Of a DNA stretch of 64,000 nucleotides, positions 43,845 through 52,898 are shown in pieces; position 1 is the first letter of the stretch, and each line of letters starts with the position of its first letter. The notes under the pieces are model-generated. The model had not been told where the DNA came from and did no database searches. It was given only the letters and a program-made list of their open reading frames with translations. Where the stretch lies: the NCBI GenBank assembly GCA_021083345.1, contig JAJGRE010000003.1:434001-498000 (forward strand). The letters are read 5' to 3'. A program made the position numbers and the translations under genes. The stretch comes from Calditrichales bacterium MX18-03 (GTDB taxonomy: Bacteria; Bacillota; Clostridia; Lutisporales; Lutisporaceae).

Positions 43845-43873
43845 ATTATATATATGTTATGGAAATTATGCAA
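43845..43873 (-). promoter_or_regulatory. Promoter of the LysM-apbE operon
   Basis: On the minus strand, TTGCAT (43868-43873), 17-bp spacer, TATAAT (43845-43850), followed by the operator about 18 bp later. Confidence 0.75.
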
Positions 43874-43904
43874 TAGCATAGAGTTCAAATTTTTTGAATA
43901 TTCT

Positions 43905-43938
43905 ATAAAAAAGCAATAGGAGCTTTCCTGTTGCTTTT
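43905..43938 (-). terminator. Terminator of the hydrogenase-like/chemoreceptor gene
   Basis: A stem of AAAAGCAACAGG with CCTATTGCTTTT on the minus strand (one mismatch) and a T-run, 12 bp after the stop at 43951. Confidence 0.8.
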
Positions 43939-43950
43939 GTGAGCTGCTAT

Positions 43951-45864
43951 TTATTCTTCGATAAGCGTTTGCGCAGCGCTTACGATTTCTTCACTCTTGG
44001 CGGTTACTTCCTGAATAGCAGCTGATGAATTATTGATACTCGAATTGACTATTCGCACCCTTTCTTCCAATCCGTTGGAAATGCTTAGGATGCTCTCCAT
44101 CACTCTCAGCATGATTTCCTGATCTGATTGTGTGGATACAGCAACTTCTTTTGACTGATACGACAGTTTTTTGACTTCGTCAGCTACGACGGCGAACCCC
44201 TTTCCTTCGTTGCCTGCCCTGGCAGCTTCTATAGAAGCATTAAGAGACAGCATGCTTGTCTGGCTGGAAATAGAAACAATTCTTTCTGAGGCTTTGGAGA
44301 AATTAGTCAACCTGCTTTTCATTTCATTGACGCTTTCTCTTAATATGTTGGCTTTAATCAGGATATCAGCTACCTCGGTTGCAATGTTCTCAATGCCTAA
44401 CGCACATTCATTATTTCCATGGGAGACCTCATCCACTGCATGAATGATCTCATTGACGCGCAGCTTGAGCTTCTCGGCAGTTATTAGCCTTTCTTCCGTC
44501 AGCTTGTTAATCCGGTCCATGCTGCTGATCAATTCATTCTTGTTTGTCAATTCCTGCTTTTCGATTTCGATCTCATTCCTGTCATAATCAATACAGTTGG
44601 ACAAAACGTTCAGATTGTTGTAAATGGCTTTCGCCATCTGCTTGCAGTTTCCGTAACCACAAGCAGTACAATTGACTCGTCTTGATTGTTCCGTATTCTT
44701 ATGCATTTTCCTGAAGGTTTCATCATACTCTGCCTCACTAGGCTCCTCAGCACCCGTTATCTGCATGTTGCTGCTGTATTGCCTCATAAAATCGGAAAGC
44801 TTCAGTGTCTTATCAAAATAATCATATAGCCAGTCTATCTTCTTTTTTATCAGGCTTTTCCCTTTCTCCTGCGACTTGATATTTTTCAACGTATTAAATT
44901 TATAGTCGACTTCATCTATTGACATCTCATTACAGGTTGCCGTCCCAAAATTACATCCGTAAGGGCAATTAAGAACATCCAACAGCAAAGGAAGCGCTTT
45001 TTTGGACTTAATACTTTTGTTGTACGTGTCGAGATATTTGTAGACATGGTTCTGCCCTTCCAGCTGCCGCACCCAGGCATTTTTGACTCTGGCTTCTACA
45101 TTTTCCTTCAAGCCGCCAGGCCGGCTGAATAAATAGCCCAAGCAGCAGCCAATGTCATCAAAATCTTTTTCTGCATAAGCTGATAAATCGATTTTGTTCT
45201 TTTCCAGATAGTCCTTCAGCTTTGTGAATGTAACATTGTACCGGACATATCCATTTGTATTCTTGTCATTGATCTCGTCATACTTGCCTATGCAAGGGGA
45301 TAGGAACGCAAGCTCATCCGAAATGTTTTCATACTTTTTCATATATATTGCCGTACATAACATTGGGCTGTGAACCGGTGCCAAATGTCCAATCAATTCC
45401 GGCCTGTACTTCTGAACATAATTGACTATGGCCGGACATGGTTGTGCGATGACTGAAGATAAGTTGTTTTCTTTAATTGCTCTGAGATAAGCCCAGGTTG
45501 TCAGATCAGCCCCGAAAGACACGTCAAAAACAGCGTTGACACCCACTTTTTTTAAATAACCGAGCAGCTTTTTATAGTCCTCAAAATTGACTTTCATGGC
45601 TGGCGCGGCGATAATGGATATCTTTTTCCCTTGCTTAAGATCGCTAAAAAAAGCTTCAGTATCATCTATAAAGTCGCGGGCTTGGTGGTCACATGCAGAA
45701 ATGCATGCACCGCACCGTATGCACTTTTCAGGATTTGTCTTTGTCTTACTTTTCCCTTCAACGGTGTATGAGACATTGGCGTCGCTAATGGGACAATTAC
45801 TGATACATTTATTGCATCCTACGCAATTTGCTTCACTGAGAAGTATCACTTCATTTGTTGACAA
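43951..45864 (-). CDS. [FeFe]-hydrogenase-like sensor fused to a chemoreceptor signalling domain
   Basis: 637 aa. Residues 10-60: two 4Fe-4S motifs, CVGCNKCISNCP and CIRCGACISAC. Residues 80-370: [FeFe]-hydrogenase large-subunit domain with degenerate H-cluster motifs, AQPCPAIV (usual TSCCPxW), LSPCIGKYDE and LNCPYGCNFGTATC. Then a 4Fe-4S motif CTACGYGNCKQMA near residue 400, a coiled coil, and a C-terminal MCP signalling domain (SSQTSMLSLNASIEAARAG, GFAVVADEVKKLS). It probably senses redox state or H2 and signals to CheA/CheW. The start is a TTG behind a run of nine Gs that overlaps the ribosome-binding region. Confidence 0.87.
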   Translation of the reverse strand: MSTNEVILLSEANCVGCNKCISNCPISDANVSYTVEGKSKTKTNPEKCIRCGACISACDHQARDFIDDTEAFFSDLKQGKKISIIAAPAMKVNFEDYKKLLGYLKKVGVNAVFDVSFGADLTTWAYLRAIKENNLSSVIAQPCPAIVNYVQKYRPELIGHLAPVHSPMLCTAIYMKKYENISDELAFLSPCIGKYDEINDKNTNGYVRYNVTFTKLKDYLEKNKIDLSAYAEKDFDDIGCCLGYLFSRPGGLKENVEARVKNAWVRQLEGQNHVYKYLDTYNKSIKSKKALPLLLDVLNCPYGCNFGTATCNEMSIDEVDYKFNTLKNIKSQEKGKSLIKKKIDWLYDYFDKTLKLSDFMRQYSSNMQITGAEEPSEAEYDETFRKMHKNTEQSRRVNCTACGYGNCKQMAKAIYNNLNVLSNCIDYDRNEIEIEKQELTNKNELISSMDRINKLTEERLITAEKLKLRVNEIIHAVDEVSHGNNECALGIENIATEVADILIKANILRESVNEMKSRLTNFSKASERIVSISSQTSMLSLNASIEAARAGNEGKGFAVVADEVKKLSYQSKEVAVSTQSDQEIMLRVMESILSISNGLEERVRIVNSSINNSSAAIQEVTAKSEEIVSAAQTLIEE

Positions 45865-45873
45865 GTCAATGCG

Positions 45874-45882
45874 CCCCCCCCC
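45874..45882 (-). repeat. G9 homopolymer in the ribosome-binding region
   Basis: Nine consecutive Gs on the minus strand, 9 nt before the TTG start of the hydrogenase-like/chemoreceptor gene. No other convincing ribosome site is seen. Length changes by slipped-strand pairing could alter translation. Confidence 0.6.
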
Positions 45883-46035
45883 GACTAAAATTATTAAATA
45901 TTCATTATTGACTGATAATTAGGATTCGACATAATTTTCAAAAAACCTTTTTATTCAACAGATCCAGCTATAAAATAACAAATTTAAACACATATAAGCT
46001 TATTATACATTACTCCGGCATGCACACCAATCAAA

Positions 46036-46079
46036 TACAAAATGGACTCTATTTGTAATCGTAACAAATAGAGTCCATT
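46036..46079 (-). terminator. Terminator of the Dps-like gene
   Basis: A 16-bp perfect stem (46041-46056 with 46064-46079) and a TTTTG run on the minus strand, after the stop at 46102. Confidence 0.85.
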
Positions 46080-46101
46080 GCAAATGCTCCGCCAATAAAC
46101 C

Positions 46102-46857
46102 TTACTGCAGCTTGTTCTTATTATCTACGATACCATCCCCTGCCATATTTCCTTCCTTTTTAACCAAGTGCTCCATACCTCTAACCAAAGTATCGTCCTC
46201 AAGTACGCTGAACAAGTGATATCCAAGATCTTCCCTGTCCCTTAAAACTTCTTCAAGCACTTCTACAGTCCCAAAGTCCATAAGGTCATGGGCTCTTTTG
46301 ATCTGTTTGCGAAGCATATCTTGAATCTTCAACTCATGTTCAAGGTCATTCCGGATAAAGTCCCTCATGGTATAACGGCCTTCAACCTCGTGCTTGATGT
46401 AGGAAAGCTGATGCTGCGTCACTGGATGTGCTGTCGGTACGCCTCCCAAACGTGCTACCCGTTCCCCGATCTTATCGATATGATCGTGGGTCTGGTTGAT
46501 ATGCTCATTAAGCAGCTCATGCAAACTCAGAAACGACTCGGCACCTTCACTTAGCCAATGATGTTTATTATATTGGTGCATTGCGACGGACAATGCACAT
46601 TGATGATCATCCAGCATGAGTGCCATTTCAAGACGCACTTCATATGGAAGGCCAATCCCTGCACCTTCTTTTTTTACTGTTCTTGGTGCTTGCCTTAAAA
46701 TCATGTCATGCGGTGTTACATGTCCTGGCATACTGGGATCAAATCCAGTTGCATTCAGGTTGAATTTTCCCTCAAAATTTCTGGCATTCACAGTAGCGGA
46801 TGTAATTTCCTGCGGTGTTTTGGCTGAGGTTGGTACAGTCTTCATATTTTCCGGCAT
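46102..46857 (-). CDS. Dps-like ferritin-family protein with long N-terminal extension
   Basis: 251 aa, against about 150-180 for typical Dps. Residues 75-220 are the ferritin-like four-helix bundle: ALSVAMHQYNKHHWLSEGAE and LNEHINQTHDHIDKIGERVA hold the inter-subunit ferroxidase His/Asp/Glu ligands. The N-terminal 75 residues are polar, with no signal, and could bind DNA or tune assembly. It stores iron and protects DNA from peroxide. An AAGGAGCGAG site precedes the start. It is monocistronic. Confidence 0.85.
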   Translation of the reverse strand: MPENMKTVPTSAKTPQEITSATVNARNFEGKFNLNATGFDPSMPGHVTPHDMILRQAPRTVKKEGAGIGLPYEVRLEMALMLDDHQCALSVAMHQYNKHHWLSEGAESFLSLHELLNEHINQTHDHIDKIGERVARLGGVPTAHPVTQHQLSYIKHEVEGRYTMRDFIRNDLEHELKIQDMLRKQIKRAHDLMDFGTVEVLEEVLRDREDLGYHLFSVLEDDTLVRGMEHLVKKEGNMAGDGIVDNKNKLQ

Positions 46858-46971
46858 TTTGAACTCGCTCCTTTACGGTTTTATTAATACTCTTCAACTA
46901 TTATTCTTATAGTTAATGCTAAATATTCGAACATCTTTAATCATTTCCACGACAGTTACCATTGATTATCC

Positions 46972-47000
46972 AAAAAAATAGAGACAGTAACACTGTCTCT
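46972..47000 (-). terminator. Terminator of the M20 amidohydrolase gene
   Basis: A stem of AGAGACAG (46980-46987) with CTGTCTCT (46993-47000), followed on the minus strand by TATTTTTTT. Confidence 0.88.
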
Positions 47001-47051
47001 AGAAAATGACTTTTTTAAGTTTACAAATCCGCCTGATAATATATATAAGCT

Positions 47052-48317
47052 CTAGTATTTTTTGTCCGCTTTAAGCACGGCGTTAAGCATGACGCTGGCA
47101 CCTTCAGTACAGGATTCTACGGATGTAAATTCTGGCTCACAATGGCTGTGGCCGTCTTTAGAGGGAACGAAGATCATGGTTGTAGGCATCATATATGATG
47201 CGAACTGTGCATCATGACCTGCTCCGGAGTTGATATACTGGTTGGAAGCGCCTAATTCTTCAGCACTTTGTTTAACCATTTCAACTAATTCTTTATCGAA
47301 ATATACCGTGTCACGCTGCCAAGCCAATTCAACTTCACACTTGCATCTTGCCCACTCTCTGGTTTCAAGGCTCTTGACGATAGCCAGGACCTGCTTTCTT
47401 ACTTCAGGATCTTCATGTCTTACGTCAATTGAGAAATCTATCATATCCGGAATGACTGTATGTACATTGGGATGGCATAAGATTTCACCGGTAGTGTAGA
47501 CCAGCTCAGGCCTGCCAAGCTTATCAATTTCTTCGTGCAAGTAGCAAAGGGCTTGTGCAGCAGCATACAAAGCGTCCTGCCTCTTATGCATGGGAGTCGT
47601 ACCGGCATGATCTGACTGACCAAAGAATCTGATCCTGTAGTTGAACATACCCAGTACGCAGGTTACAACGCCAATGTCTTTGCCTGCATCTTCAAGGATG
47701 GGACCCTGTTCAATATGAAGCTCAAACATAGCTCCATAATCATTCGGGTTTAACCTGTTCTTTTCTTCTCCCTTATAGGGGCTTGCATTTAAAGCCTCTC
47801 CAAAAGTAGATTTCTTATCGATAACGCTTTTCGATAACAGCATGTTTTCCTTTTGAAACTTCTTTGCAATTTCTGCGGGTAGGTAATCATGACAAACAAC
47901 ACCGGAACACATCATTGCCGGCGGGTAAAGGGAGCCTTCTTCATTTGTCCAGATCATCGCCGTGAGCGGATGTCTGTGGGGAATATTCTCTGCTGCTACG
48001 GCTTCAAGAACTTCCATAGCAGATATTACACCTAGGATACCGTCATAGTTTCCGCCGTTTCTTACGGAGTCTACATGGGACGCCATGACGATCCTCTTCA
48101 AACCCGGTTCGGAACCTGGAAGTGTAGCATACATATTCGCCACATCGTCGCATTCGATGACTGCTCCGATTGCTTCCATTCTTTTTACGAAATAGTCTCT
48201 GGCCTGATGCGCTTCGGGTGATAATGAATACCTCGTAATCCCACCGTGACCGGCATCACCGAATTTACTGAATGATACGATCTTGTCTTCCATTCTTTTT
48301 GCGTCACAAGTATACAT
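47052..48317 (-). CDS. M20-family allantoate amidohydrolase / N-carbamoyl amino acid hydrolase
   Basis: 421 aa, di-metal hydrolase of the AllC/HyuC/UAH group. Metal-site motifs are MASHVDSVRNGGNYDGILGV, WTNEEGSLYPPAMMCSG and a late NSGAGHDAQFAS; FFGQSDHAGTTPMHKRQDA is the dimerisation-domain motif. It releases ammonia and CO2 from allantoate or hydrolyses N-carbamoyl amino acids. Its presence near the molybdenum hydroxylase operon fits purine/ureide catabolism, but the genes are not in one operon. A GGGGTGG site precedes the ATG. Confidence 0.88.
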   Translation of the reverse strand: MYTCDAKRMEDKIVSFSKFGDAGHGGITRYSLSPEAHQARDYFVKRMEAIGAVIECDDVANMYATLPGSEPGLKRIVMASHVDSVRNGGNYDGILGVISAMEVLEAVAAENIPHRHPLTAMIWTNEEGSLYPPAMMCSGVVCHDYLPAEIAKKFQKENMLLSKSVIDKKSTFGEALNASPYKGEEKNRLNPNDYGAMFELHIEQGPILEDAGKDIGVVTCVLGMFNYRIRFFGQSDHAGTTPMHKRQDALYAAAQALCYLHEEIDKLGRPELVYTTGEILCHPNVHTVIPDMIDFSIDVRHEDPEVRKQVLAIVKSLETREWARCKCEVELAWQRDTVYFDKELVEMVKQSAEELGASNQYINSGAGHDAQFASYMMPTTMIFVPSKDGHSHCEPEFTSVESCTEGASVMLNAVLKADKKY

Positions 48318-48710
48318 CGATTTCCACCCCTTTAACTTAATAAAATATTGTGCCCCTGTCGAATTGTATATTTATATACTCGCACTTATATCTTAGCACC
48401 ATCACTCTAAAACCTCAATACTATTTGGAATATTTGTAAAACAAGTAACAAAGCCAATATGCTTTTTGGTATCTGCGTTCAGATTTCTCGATGTAAGTTC
48501 AATATTTAAACACCAATTGAGTGCATGTGTTTTAATTGTGAAAGAATCGTCCAATGAATCCGGGTCGATTAACCTCAATTATCAGCATTATTGAGATTAC
48601 TTGGCCTTTTTTCATGTTTTCCTTATTGGTATATTATTTGCTAACTATTTCAATAGGCAACTCATTTGAGCCGGACATAACAAGCTGCAAATATCGAAAG
48701 GAGTAATGAA
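48318..48710. other. Divergent intergenic region between amidohydrolase and etfB
   Basis: About 390 bp without a gene. It holds an inverted repeat, CTCAAT (48574-48579) with ATTGAG (48590-48595), 10 bp apart. A TATATTATTT stretch about 50 bp before etfB is a possible -10 box, but no clear -35 box pairs with it. No riboswitch was recognised. Confidence 0.4.
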
Positions 48711-49496
48711 ATGGAAATCATCGTCTGCATCAAGCAGGTACCGGATACCACTGAAGTCAAAATCGACCCGGAAAAGGGGACCCTGATCCGGGATGGCGTT
48801 CCAAGTATCGTCAACCCTTTCGACGAGTATGCTGTGGAAGCCGCCTTAAGGCTGAAGGCTGAAAAGGGAGGGAAAGTCACCGTCATTACCATGGGCCCGC
48901 CTCAAGCCGTCGAGGCACTCAGGAAATGCATCGCCATGGGAGCCGACGAAGCGGTTTTGGTTAGTGACAGAGCTTTTGCTGGCTCTGACACCTGGAGTAC
49001 ATCCTACACGTTGGCAAAAGCGATTTCCTCTCTGGGGAAATTTGACCTGATCCTGTGCGGAAAGCAGGCCATCGACGGCGACACTGCCCAGGTCGGCCCC
49101 GGGATTGCCGAACATCTGAAGATATCTCAGATAACCTATGTTCAAAAGGTTTTCGGTATTCAGGATAACACCGTGGCAGCTGAAAGAGGTGTCGAAAGCG
49201 GCTATGAGCTGATAGAAAGCCCCCTGCCTGTATTAATGACCATCGATAAATCCTGCTGTGTGCCCAGGCTTCCATCCATGATGGGTACTGTAAAGGCTTT
49301 GAAAAAAGAGATCAAGACCCTTACCGTCAACGACATCAATCTGGAACCGGGCCTTTTCGGTATGGAGGGGTCCCCTACCAGAGTGAAACGGACTTTTACA
49401 CCGCAGCCCAGAAAAGGCGGCAGGATGATTACCGGCGAAATGCATGAGGCCTTGGATGAACTGGTTAAAACCCTTAGAGACGAGAAAATTGTATAG
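48711..49496 (+). CDS. etfB: Electron transfer flavoprotein, beta subunit
   Basis: 261 aa. Diagnostic are IVCIKQVPDT, NPFDEYAVEAALRLKAEKGG, GMGADEAVLVSD-like (MGADEAVLVSD) and LCGKQAIDGDTAQVGP. It binds the small-subunit nucleotide (AMP or bifurcating FAD) and pairs with EtfA from the next gene. It is first in a plus-strand operon with beta-oxidation-type enzymes, with an AAAGGAG site before the ATG. Confidence 0.96.
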   Translation: MEIIVCIKQVPDTTEVKIDPEKGTLIRDGVPSIVNPFDEYAVEAALRLKAEKGGKVTVITMGPPQAVEALRKCIAMGADEAVLVSDRAFAGSDTWSTSYTLAKAISSLGKFDLILCGKQAIDGDTAQVGPGIAEHLKISQITYVQKVFGIQDNTVAAERGVESGYELIESPLPVLMTIDKSCCVPRLPSMMGTVKALKKEIKTLTVNDINLEPGLFGMEGSPTRVKRTFTPQPRKGGRMITGEMHEALDELVKTLRDEKIV

Positions 49497-49509
49497 GGGG
49501 GATGGAGAT

Positions 49510-50709
49510 ATGGCTATTCAGATTAAGAAAGACCTTTGCATTGGCTGCGAAATGTGTCTTTCCAGCTGCCCTTATCCGGGTGCAATCATCATGGCGGATG
49601 GTGTAGCAGTAATCACCGACAAGTGCGTGGAATGCGGCGCTTGTGTGGATTCCTGCAGTACGGAAGCCATTGAATTTGAAGCGGCAAAAAGGGAAGCGGG
49701 AACAAAACTGGATGAATACAAAGGCGTCTGGGTTTTTATCGAGCACAGGAAAAATAAAATTGCCAATGTTGCCCTTGAGCTGCTTGGGGAAGGAAGAAAG
49801 CTGGCGGACCAATTGGGACAGGAATTGGCAGGAGTGCTTATCGGAAATGAAGTATCGGATCTGGCAAAGGATTGTTTTGCATATGGCGCCGATAAAGTCT
49901 ACCATGTGGATGGAGCTGTCTACACGCATTATGCAACTGGTCCTTACACCACAGCCTTTTCACAGCTGATCAAAGCTTTTAAGCCCAACATTGTTCTCTT
50001 CGGTGCTACCCATGACGGAAGGGATTTCGCTGCTAGGGTTGCGGTCAGAGTCTACACCGGTCTTACCGCAGACTGCACGGAGCTTTCCATCGATCCCGAA
50101 ACCAAGCTCCTTCAGCAGACACGTCCCGCCTTCGGCGGCAATATCATGGCTACCATACTGACCCCGGACCACAGACCTCAGATGGCAACAGTCCGCCCCA
50201 ATGTCATGAAGAAATTGATGCCTGACTATGGCAAGTCGGGGGAGATCATCCGGTTTGAGGCTGCCGTGACCGCCGGTGATCTGCTTTACCAAATCAAAGA
50301 GGTTGTGGAGCATACTGCCAAAACCATCAACCTGGAAGAGGCCGATATCATTGTATCCGGCGGCCGGGGCATCGGCGGTCCTGAAAACTACTATCTTATC
50401 GAAGAACTGGCTGAGGTGCTGGGTGGTGCTGCCGGCGCATCCCGTGCCGTTGTGGATGCAGGATGGGTGCCGCACTACAGACAGGTAGGCCAGACAGGAA
50501 AGACCGTAGCCCCCAAGCTTTATATCGCTTGCGGAATATCAGGTGCCATTCAGCATCTGGCTGGCATGCAGACCTCTGACTTCATCATAGCCATCAACAA
50601 AGACCCTGAGGCTCCCATTTTCAAGGTAGCCAACCTCGGCATCTGTGCTGATCTCCATAAGGCGCTGCCTTACCTTAAAGAGCGCTTTAAGGCGCTTCTT
50701 GAGAAGTAG
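49510..50709 (+). CDS. etfA: Electron transfer flavoprotein, alpha subunit with N-terminal ferredoxin domain
   Basis: 399 aa. Residues 1-60 are a two-cluster ferredoxin (CIGCEMCLSSCP and CVECGACVDSC), joined to a full EtfA with the FAD-binding C-terminal domain (VSGGRGIGGPENY, GQTGKTVAPKLYIACGISGA). Such fusion occurs in bifurcating or confurcating Etf systems such as the caffeyl-CoA reductase complex of Acetobacterium. It suggests ferredoxin coupling of the acyl-CoA dehydrogenase encoded nearby. I start at the ATG at 49510, with GGGGGGATGGAG upstream. Confidence 0.95.
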   Translation: MAIQIKKDLCIGCEMCLSSCPYPGAIIMADGVAVITDKCVECGACVDSCSTEAIEFEAAKREAGTKLDEYKGVWVFIEHRKNKIANVALELLGEGRKLADQLGQELAGVLIGNEVSDLAKDCFAYGADKVYHVDGAVYTHYATGPYTTAFSQLIKAFKPNIVLFGATHDGRDFAARVAVRVYTGLTADCTELSIDPETKLLQQTRPAFGGNIMATILTPDHRPQMATVRPNVMKKLMPDYGKSGEIIRFEAAVTAGDLLYQIKEVVEHTAKTINLEEADIIVSGGRGIGGPENYYLIEELAEVLGGAAGASRAVVDAGWVPHYRQVGQTGKTVAPKLYIACGISGAIQHLAGMQTSDFIIAINKDPEAPIFKVANLGICADLHKALPYLKERFKALLEK

Positions 50710-50734
50710 CCCATAAAAATATAACAAGGAGGTG

Positions 50735-50749
50735 CCCGGTTTGACCGGG
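50735..50749 (+). promoter_or_regulatory. Hairpin between ribosome site and thiolase start
   Basis: CCCGG-TTTGA-CCGGG lies between AAGGAGGTG and the ATG at 50757. Without it the spacing would be about 23 nt; folding the hairpin brings the ribosome site to about 8 nt. Confidence 0.6.
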
Positions 50750-50756
50750 GAAAATT

Positions 50757-51938
50757 ATGAGAAAACCGGTAATTGTAAGCGCCGTCAGAACGCCGGGAGG
50801 AAGTTTCGGCGGCAAGCTCGCAGGTCTTGAAGCGCCGGAATTAGGCGCCCTGGTCGTAAAGGAAGCGGTAAGAAGAGCCGCAATCCCACCGGAGCTGGTG
50901 GATGAACTGATCTTCGGCTGTGGCTGGCAGGCAGGACTGGGGCCTAATGTGGCCAGGATATCCAGTGTTAAGGGCGGGCTGCCTCATCAGACAACCGCAT
51001 ATACAGTGAATCTGAGATGTGCTTCCAGCCTTAAGGCTGCTGCCATTGGCTCCTCCGCTATTCTGAGCGGTGATGCGGATGTCCTGGTGGTAGGCGGCAC
51101 CGAGTCCTCCTCCAATGTTCCCTACGTGATGAAGGACTCACGCTGGGGACACCGGATGGGTGACAAACAGGTATATGACGTTCTGCACAAAGACGGATTC
51201 ATGTGCCAGCTGGCCGGAATGCTGATGGGCAATACGGCGGAGCTTTTGGCTGAAAAGTATGGCATATCCCGGGAAGAGCAGGACGCATATGCACTTGAAA
51301 GCCACCAAAAGGCCGTAAAGGCTATGGAGGACGGCCGATTCGCAGAAGAAGTCATGCCCGTAGAAGTCAAAGCGGGCAAGGCAGTCGAAGTATTTGCCCA
51401 GGAAGAGCTCCCCAGGAATAATGTCAACCTGGAGAAAATGGCAAAGCTCCCCCCGGTATTCAAGAAGGACGGCACTGTAACTGCGGGCAACAGCTGTGCA
51501 TTATGCGATGCCGCATCGGCACTGGTCATGATGTCTGACGAAAAAGCGGCTGAGCTGGGACTAAAGCCCATGGCAGTGGTCCGCTCCTACGCAACAGCAG
51601 GAGTTGATCCCCTGTATATGGGTATCGGTCCGGTGGAAGCCGTACCACTGGCATTAAAAAAAGCCGGAATGACACTTCAGGACATCGACCTGATTGAATT
51701 GAACGAAGCATTCGCAGTCCAATATCTGGCAGTTGAACGTGAACTAAAATGGGACAGAAGCAAGGTCAATGTCCATGGCGGCGCAATCGCCCTTGGCCAC
51801 CCGGTGGGCGCCACCGGTGCCAAGATCCTCACCACCCTTCTCTATGCCCTCAAGACACATGACAAGCAGGTAGGGCTGGTAACCCTTTGTGTGGGCGGCG
51901 GTCAGGGTGTGGCTATGATCGTTGAAAGAGTGAACTGA
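50757..51938 (+). CDS. thlA: Acetyl-CoA acetyltransferase (thiolase)
   Basis: 393 aa. The nucleophilic Cys is in [13 protein letters not shown] (a less common form of the CxGS motif), His is in NEAFAVQ...[18 protein letters not shown] and the second Cys in TLCVGGGQG. It condenses two acetyl-CoA to acetoacetyl-CoA or thiolyses 3-ketoacyl-CoA. Together with hbd, crt, the acyl-CoA dehydrogenase and etf it makes the C4 pathway. Confidence 0.94.
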   Translation: MRKPVIVSAVRTPGGSFGGKLAGLEAPELGALVVKEAVRRAAIPPELVDELIFGCGWQAGLGPNVARISSVKGGLPHQTTAYTVNLRCASSLKAAAIGSSAILSGDADVLVVGGTESSSNVPYVMKDSRWGHRMGDKQVYDVLHKDGFMCQLAGMLMGNTAELLAEKYGISREEQDAYALESHQKAVKAMEDGRFAEEVMPVEVKAGKAVEVFAQEELPRNNVNLEKMAKLPPVFKKDGTVTAGNSCALCDAASALVMMSDEKAAELGLKPMAVVRSYATAGVDPLYMGIGPVEAVPLALKKAGMTLQDIDLIELNEAFAVQYLAVERELKWDRSKVNVHGGAIALGHPVGATGAKILTTLLYALKTHDKQVGLVTLCVGGGQGVAMIVERVN

Positions 51939-51970
51939 TAAAGTCATGATTGAATGGAGGCGAATAATAG

Positions 51971-52852
51971 ATGGATATTAAGAAATGTGTCGTTCTGGGC
52001 GCCGGAACTATGGGTGGCGGCATTGCCCAGCTGCTGGCACAGAACGGTATTGAAACCGTATTGACGGATGTCCGGGGGGACATCGTGCAGGGCGCCCTGA
52101 ACAAAATCAAAAAAGGACTGGCAGCAAGAGTTGAGAAAGGCAAGATGACCGAAGAAGAATCTGCAGGTATCCTTTCGAGGATCAGCGGTACCACAGGGCT
52201 TGAAGCTGCCGCCGGCTGCGATTTTGTTATCGAGGCGGTTCTGGAGGATGTCTCACTCAAAAAGGAAATATTCTCCAAGCTGGACAGTATAACAAGGCAA
52301 GACGTCATTCTAGCAACCAACACTACCGCTTGCTCTCTATCCGAAATTGCTTCTGCCGTCAAGAATCCCGACAGGGTGATCGGAATGCACTTTTTCAATC
52401 CCCCGGTTGTCATGAAGCTGGTCGAAATCATGCCGGCCCTGCAGACTTCTCCACAAACGGTGGAACGGACCCGTGCTTTTGCGGAGTCCCTTGGCAAGGA
52501 ACCGGTGGTTACACTTAAAGAAGGTGTTGCCGGTATTGCTTCCAGAGTCCTGGCTGCGCTCCTGAATGAAGCGGTCTGGGTACTGGAAGAAGGGATCGGG
52601 TCAGCGGCAGATATCGACAAAGCGATGAAAATGGGTGCAAACCAGCCCATGGGACCACTGGAGCTGATCGACCTCATCGGAATCGACATCCATCTGGCTA
52701 AAACCGAGACCCTTTACAGCAAACTGGGTGATGCCAGGTATCGTCCCTGCTATCTGCTGAAAAAAATGGTGGCTGCGGGATATCTGGGACGAAAGTCCGG
52801 CAAGGGCTTCTATGATTACAGCCAGATCCCCCCGGTTCCCACAAAGCTTTAA
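51971..52852 (+). CDS. hbd: 3-hydroxybutyryl-CoA dehydrogenase
   Basis: 293 aa. The NAD motif is VVLGAGTMGGGIAQLLAQNG; the catalytic His is in GMHFFNPPVVMKLVEI, with Asn in the NQPMGPLELIDLIG segment and DIDKAMKMG typical of Hbd. It reduces acetoacetyl-CoA to 3-hydroxybutyryl-CoA. A GGAGG site precedes the ATG. Confidence 0.95.
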   Translation: MDIKKCVVLGAGTMGGGIAQLLAQNGIETVLTDVRGDIVQGALNKIKKGLAARVEKGKMTEEESAGILSRISGTTGLEAAAGCDFVIEAVLEDVSLKKEIFSKLDSITRQDVILATNTTACSLSEIASAVKNPDRVIGMHFFNPPVVMKLVEIMPALQTSPQTVERTRAFAESLGKEPVVTLKEGVAGIASRVLAALLNEAVWVLEEGIGSAADIDKAMKMGANQPMGPLELIDLIGIDIHLAKTETLYSKLGDARYRPCYLLKKMVAAGYLGRKSGKGFYDYSQIPPVPTKL

Positions 52853-52898
52853 TGATACCCGGTCAATAAGATTTATAAATGACGGAGGTGTGAACGGA

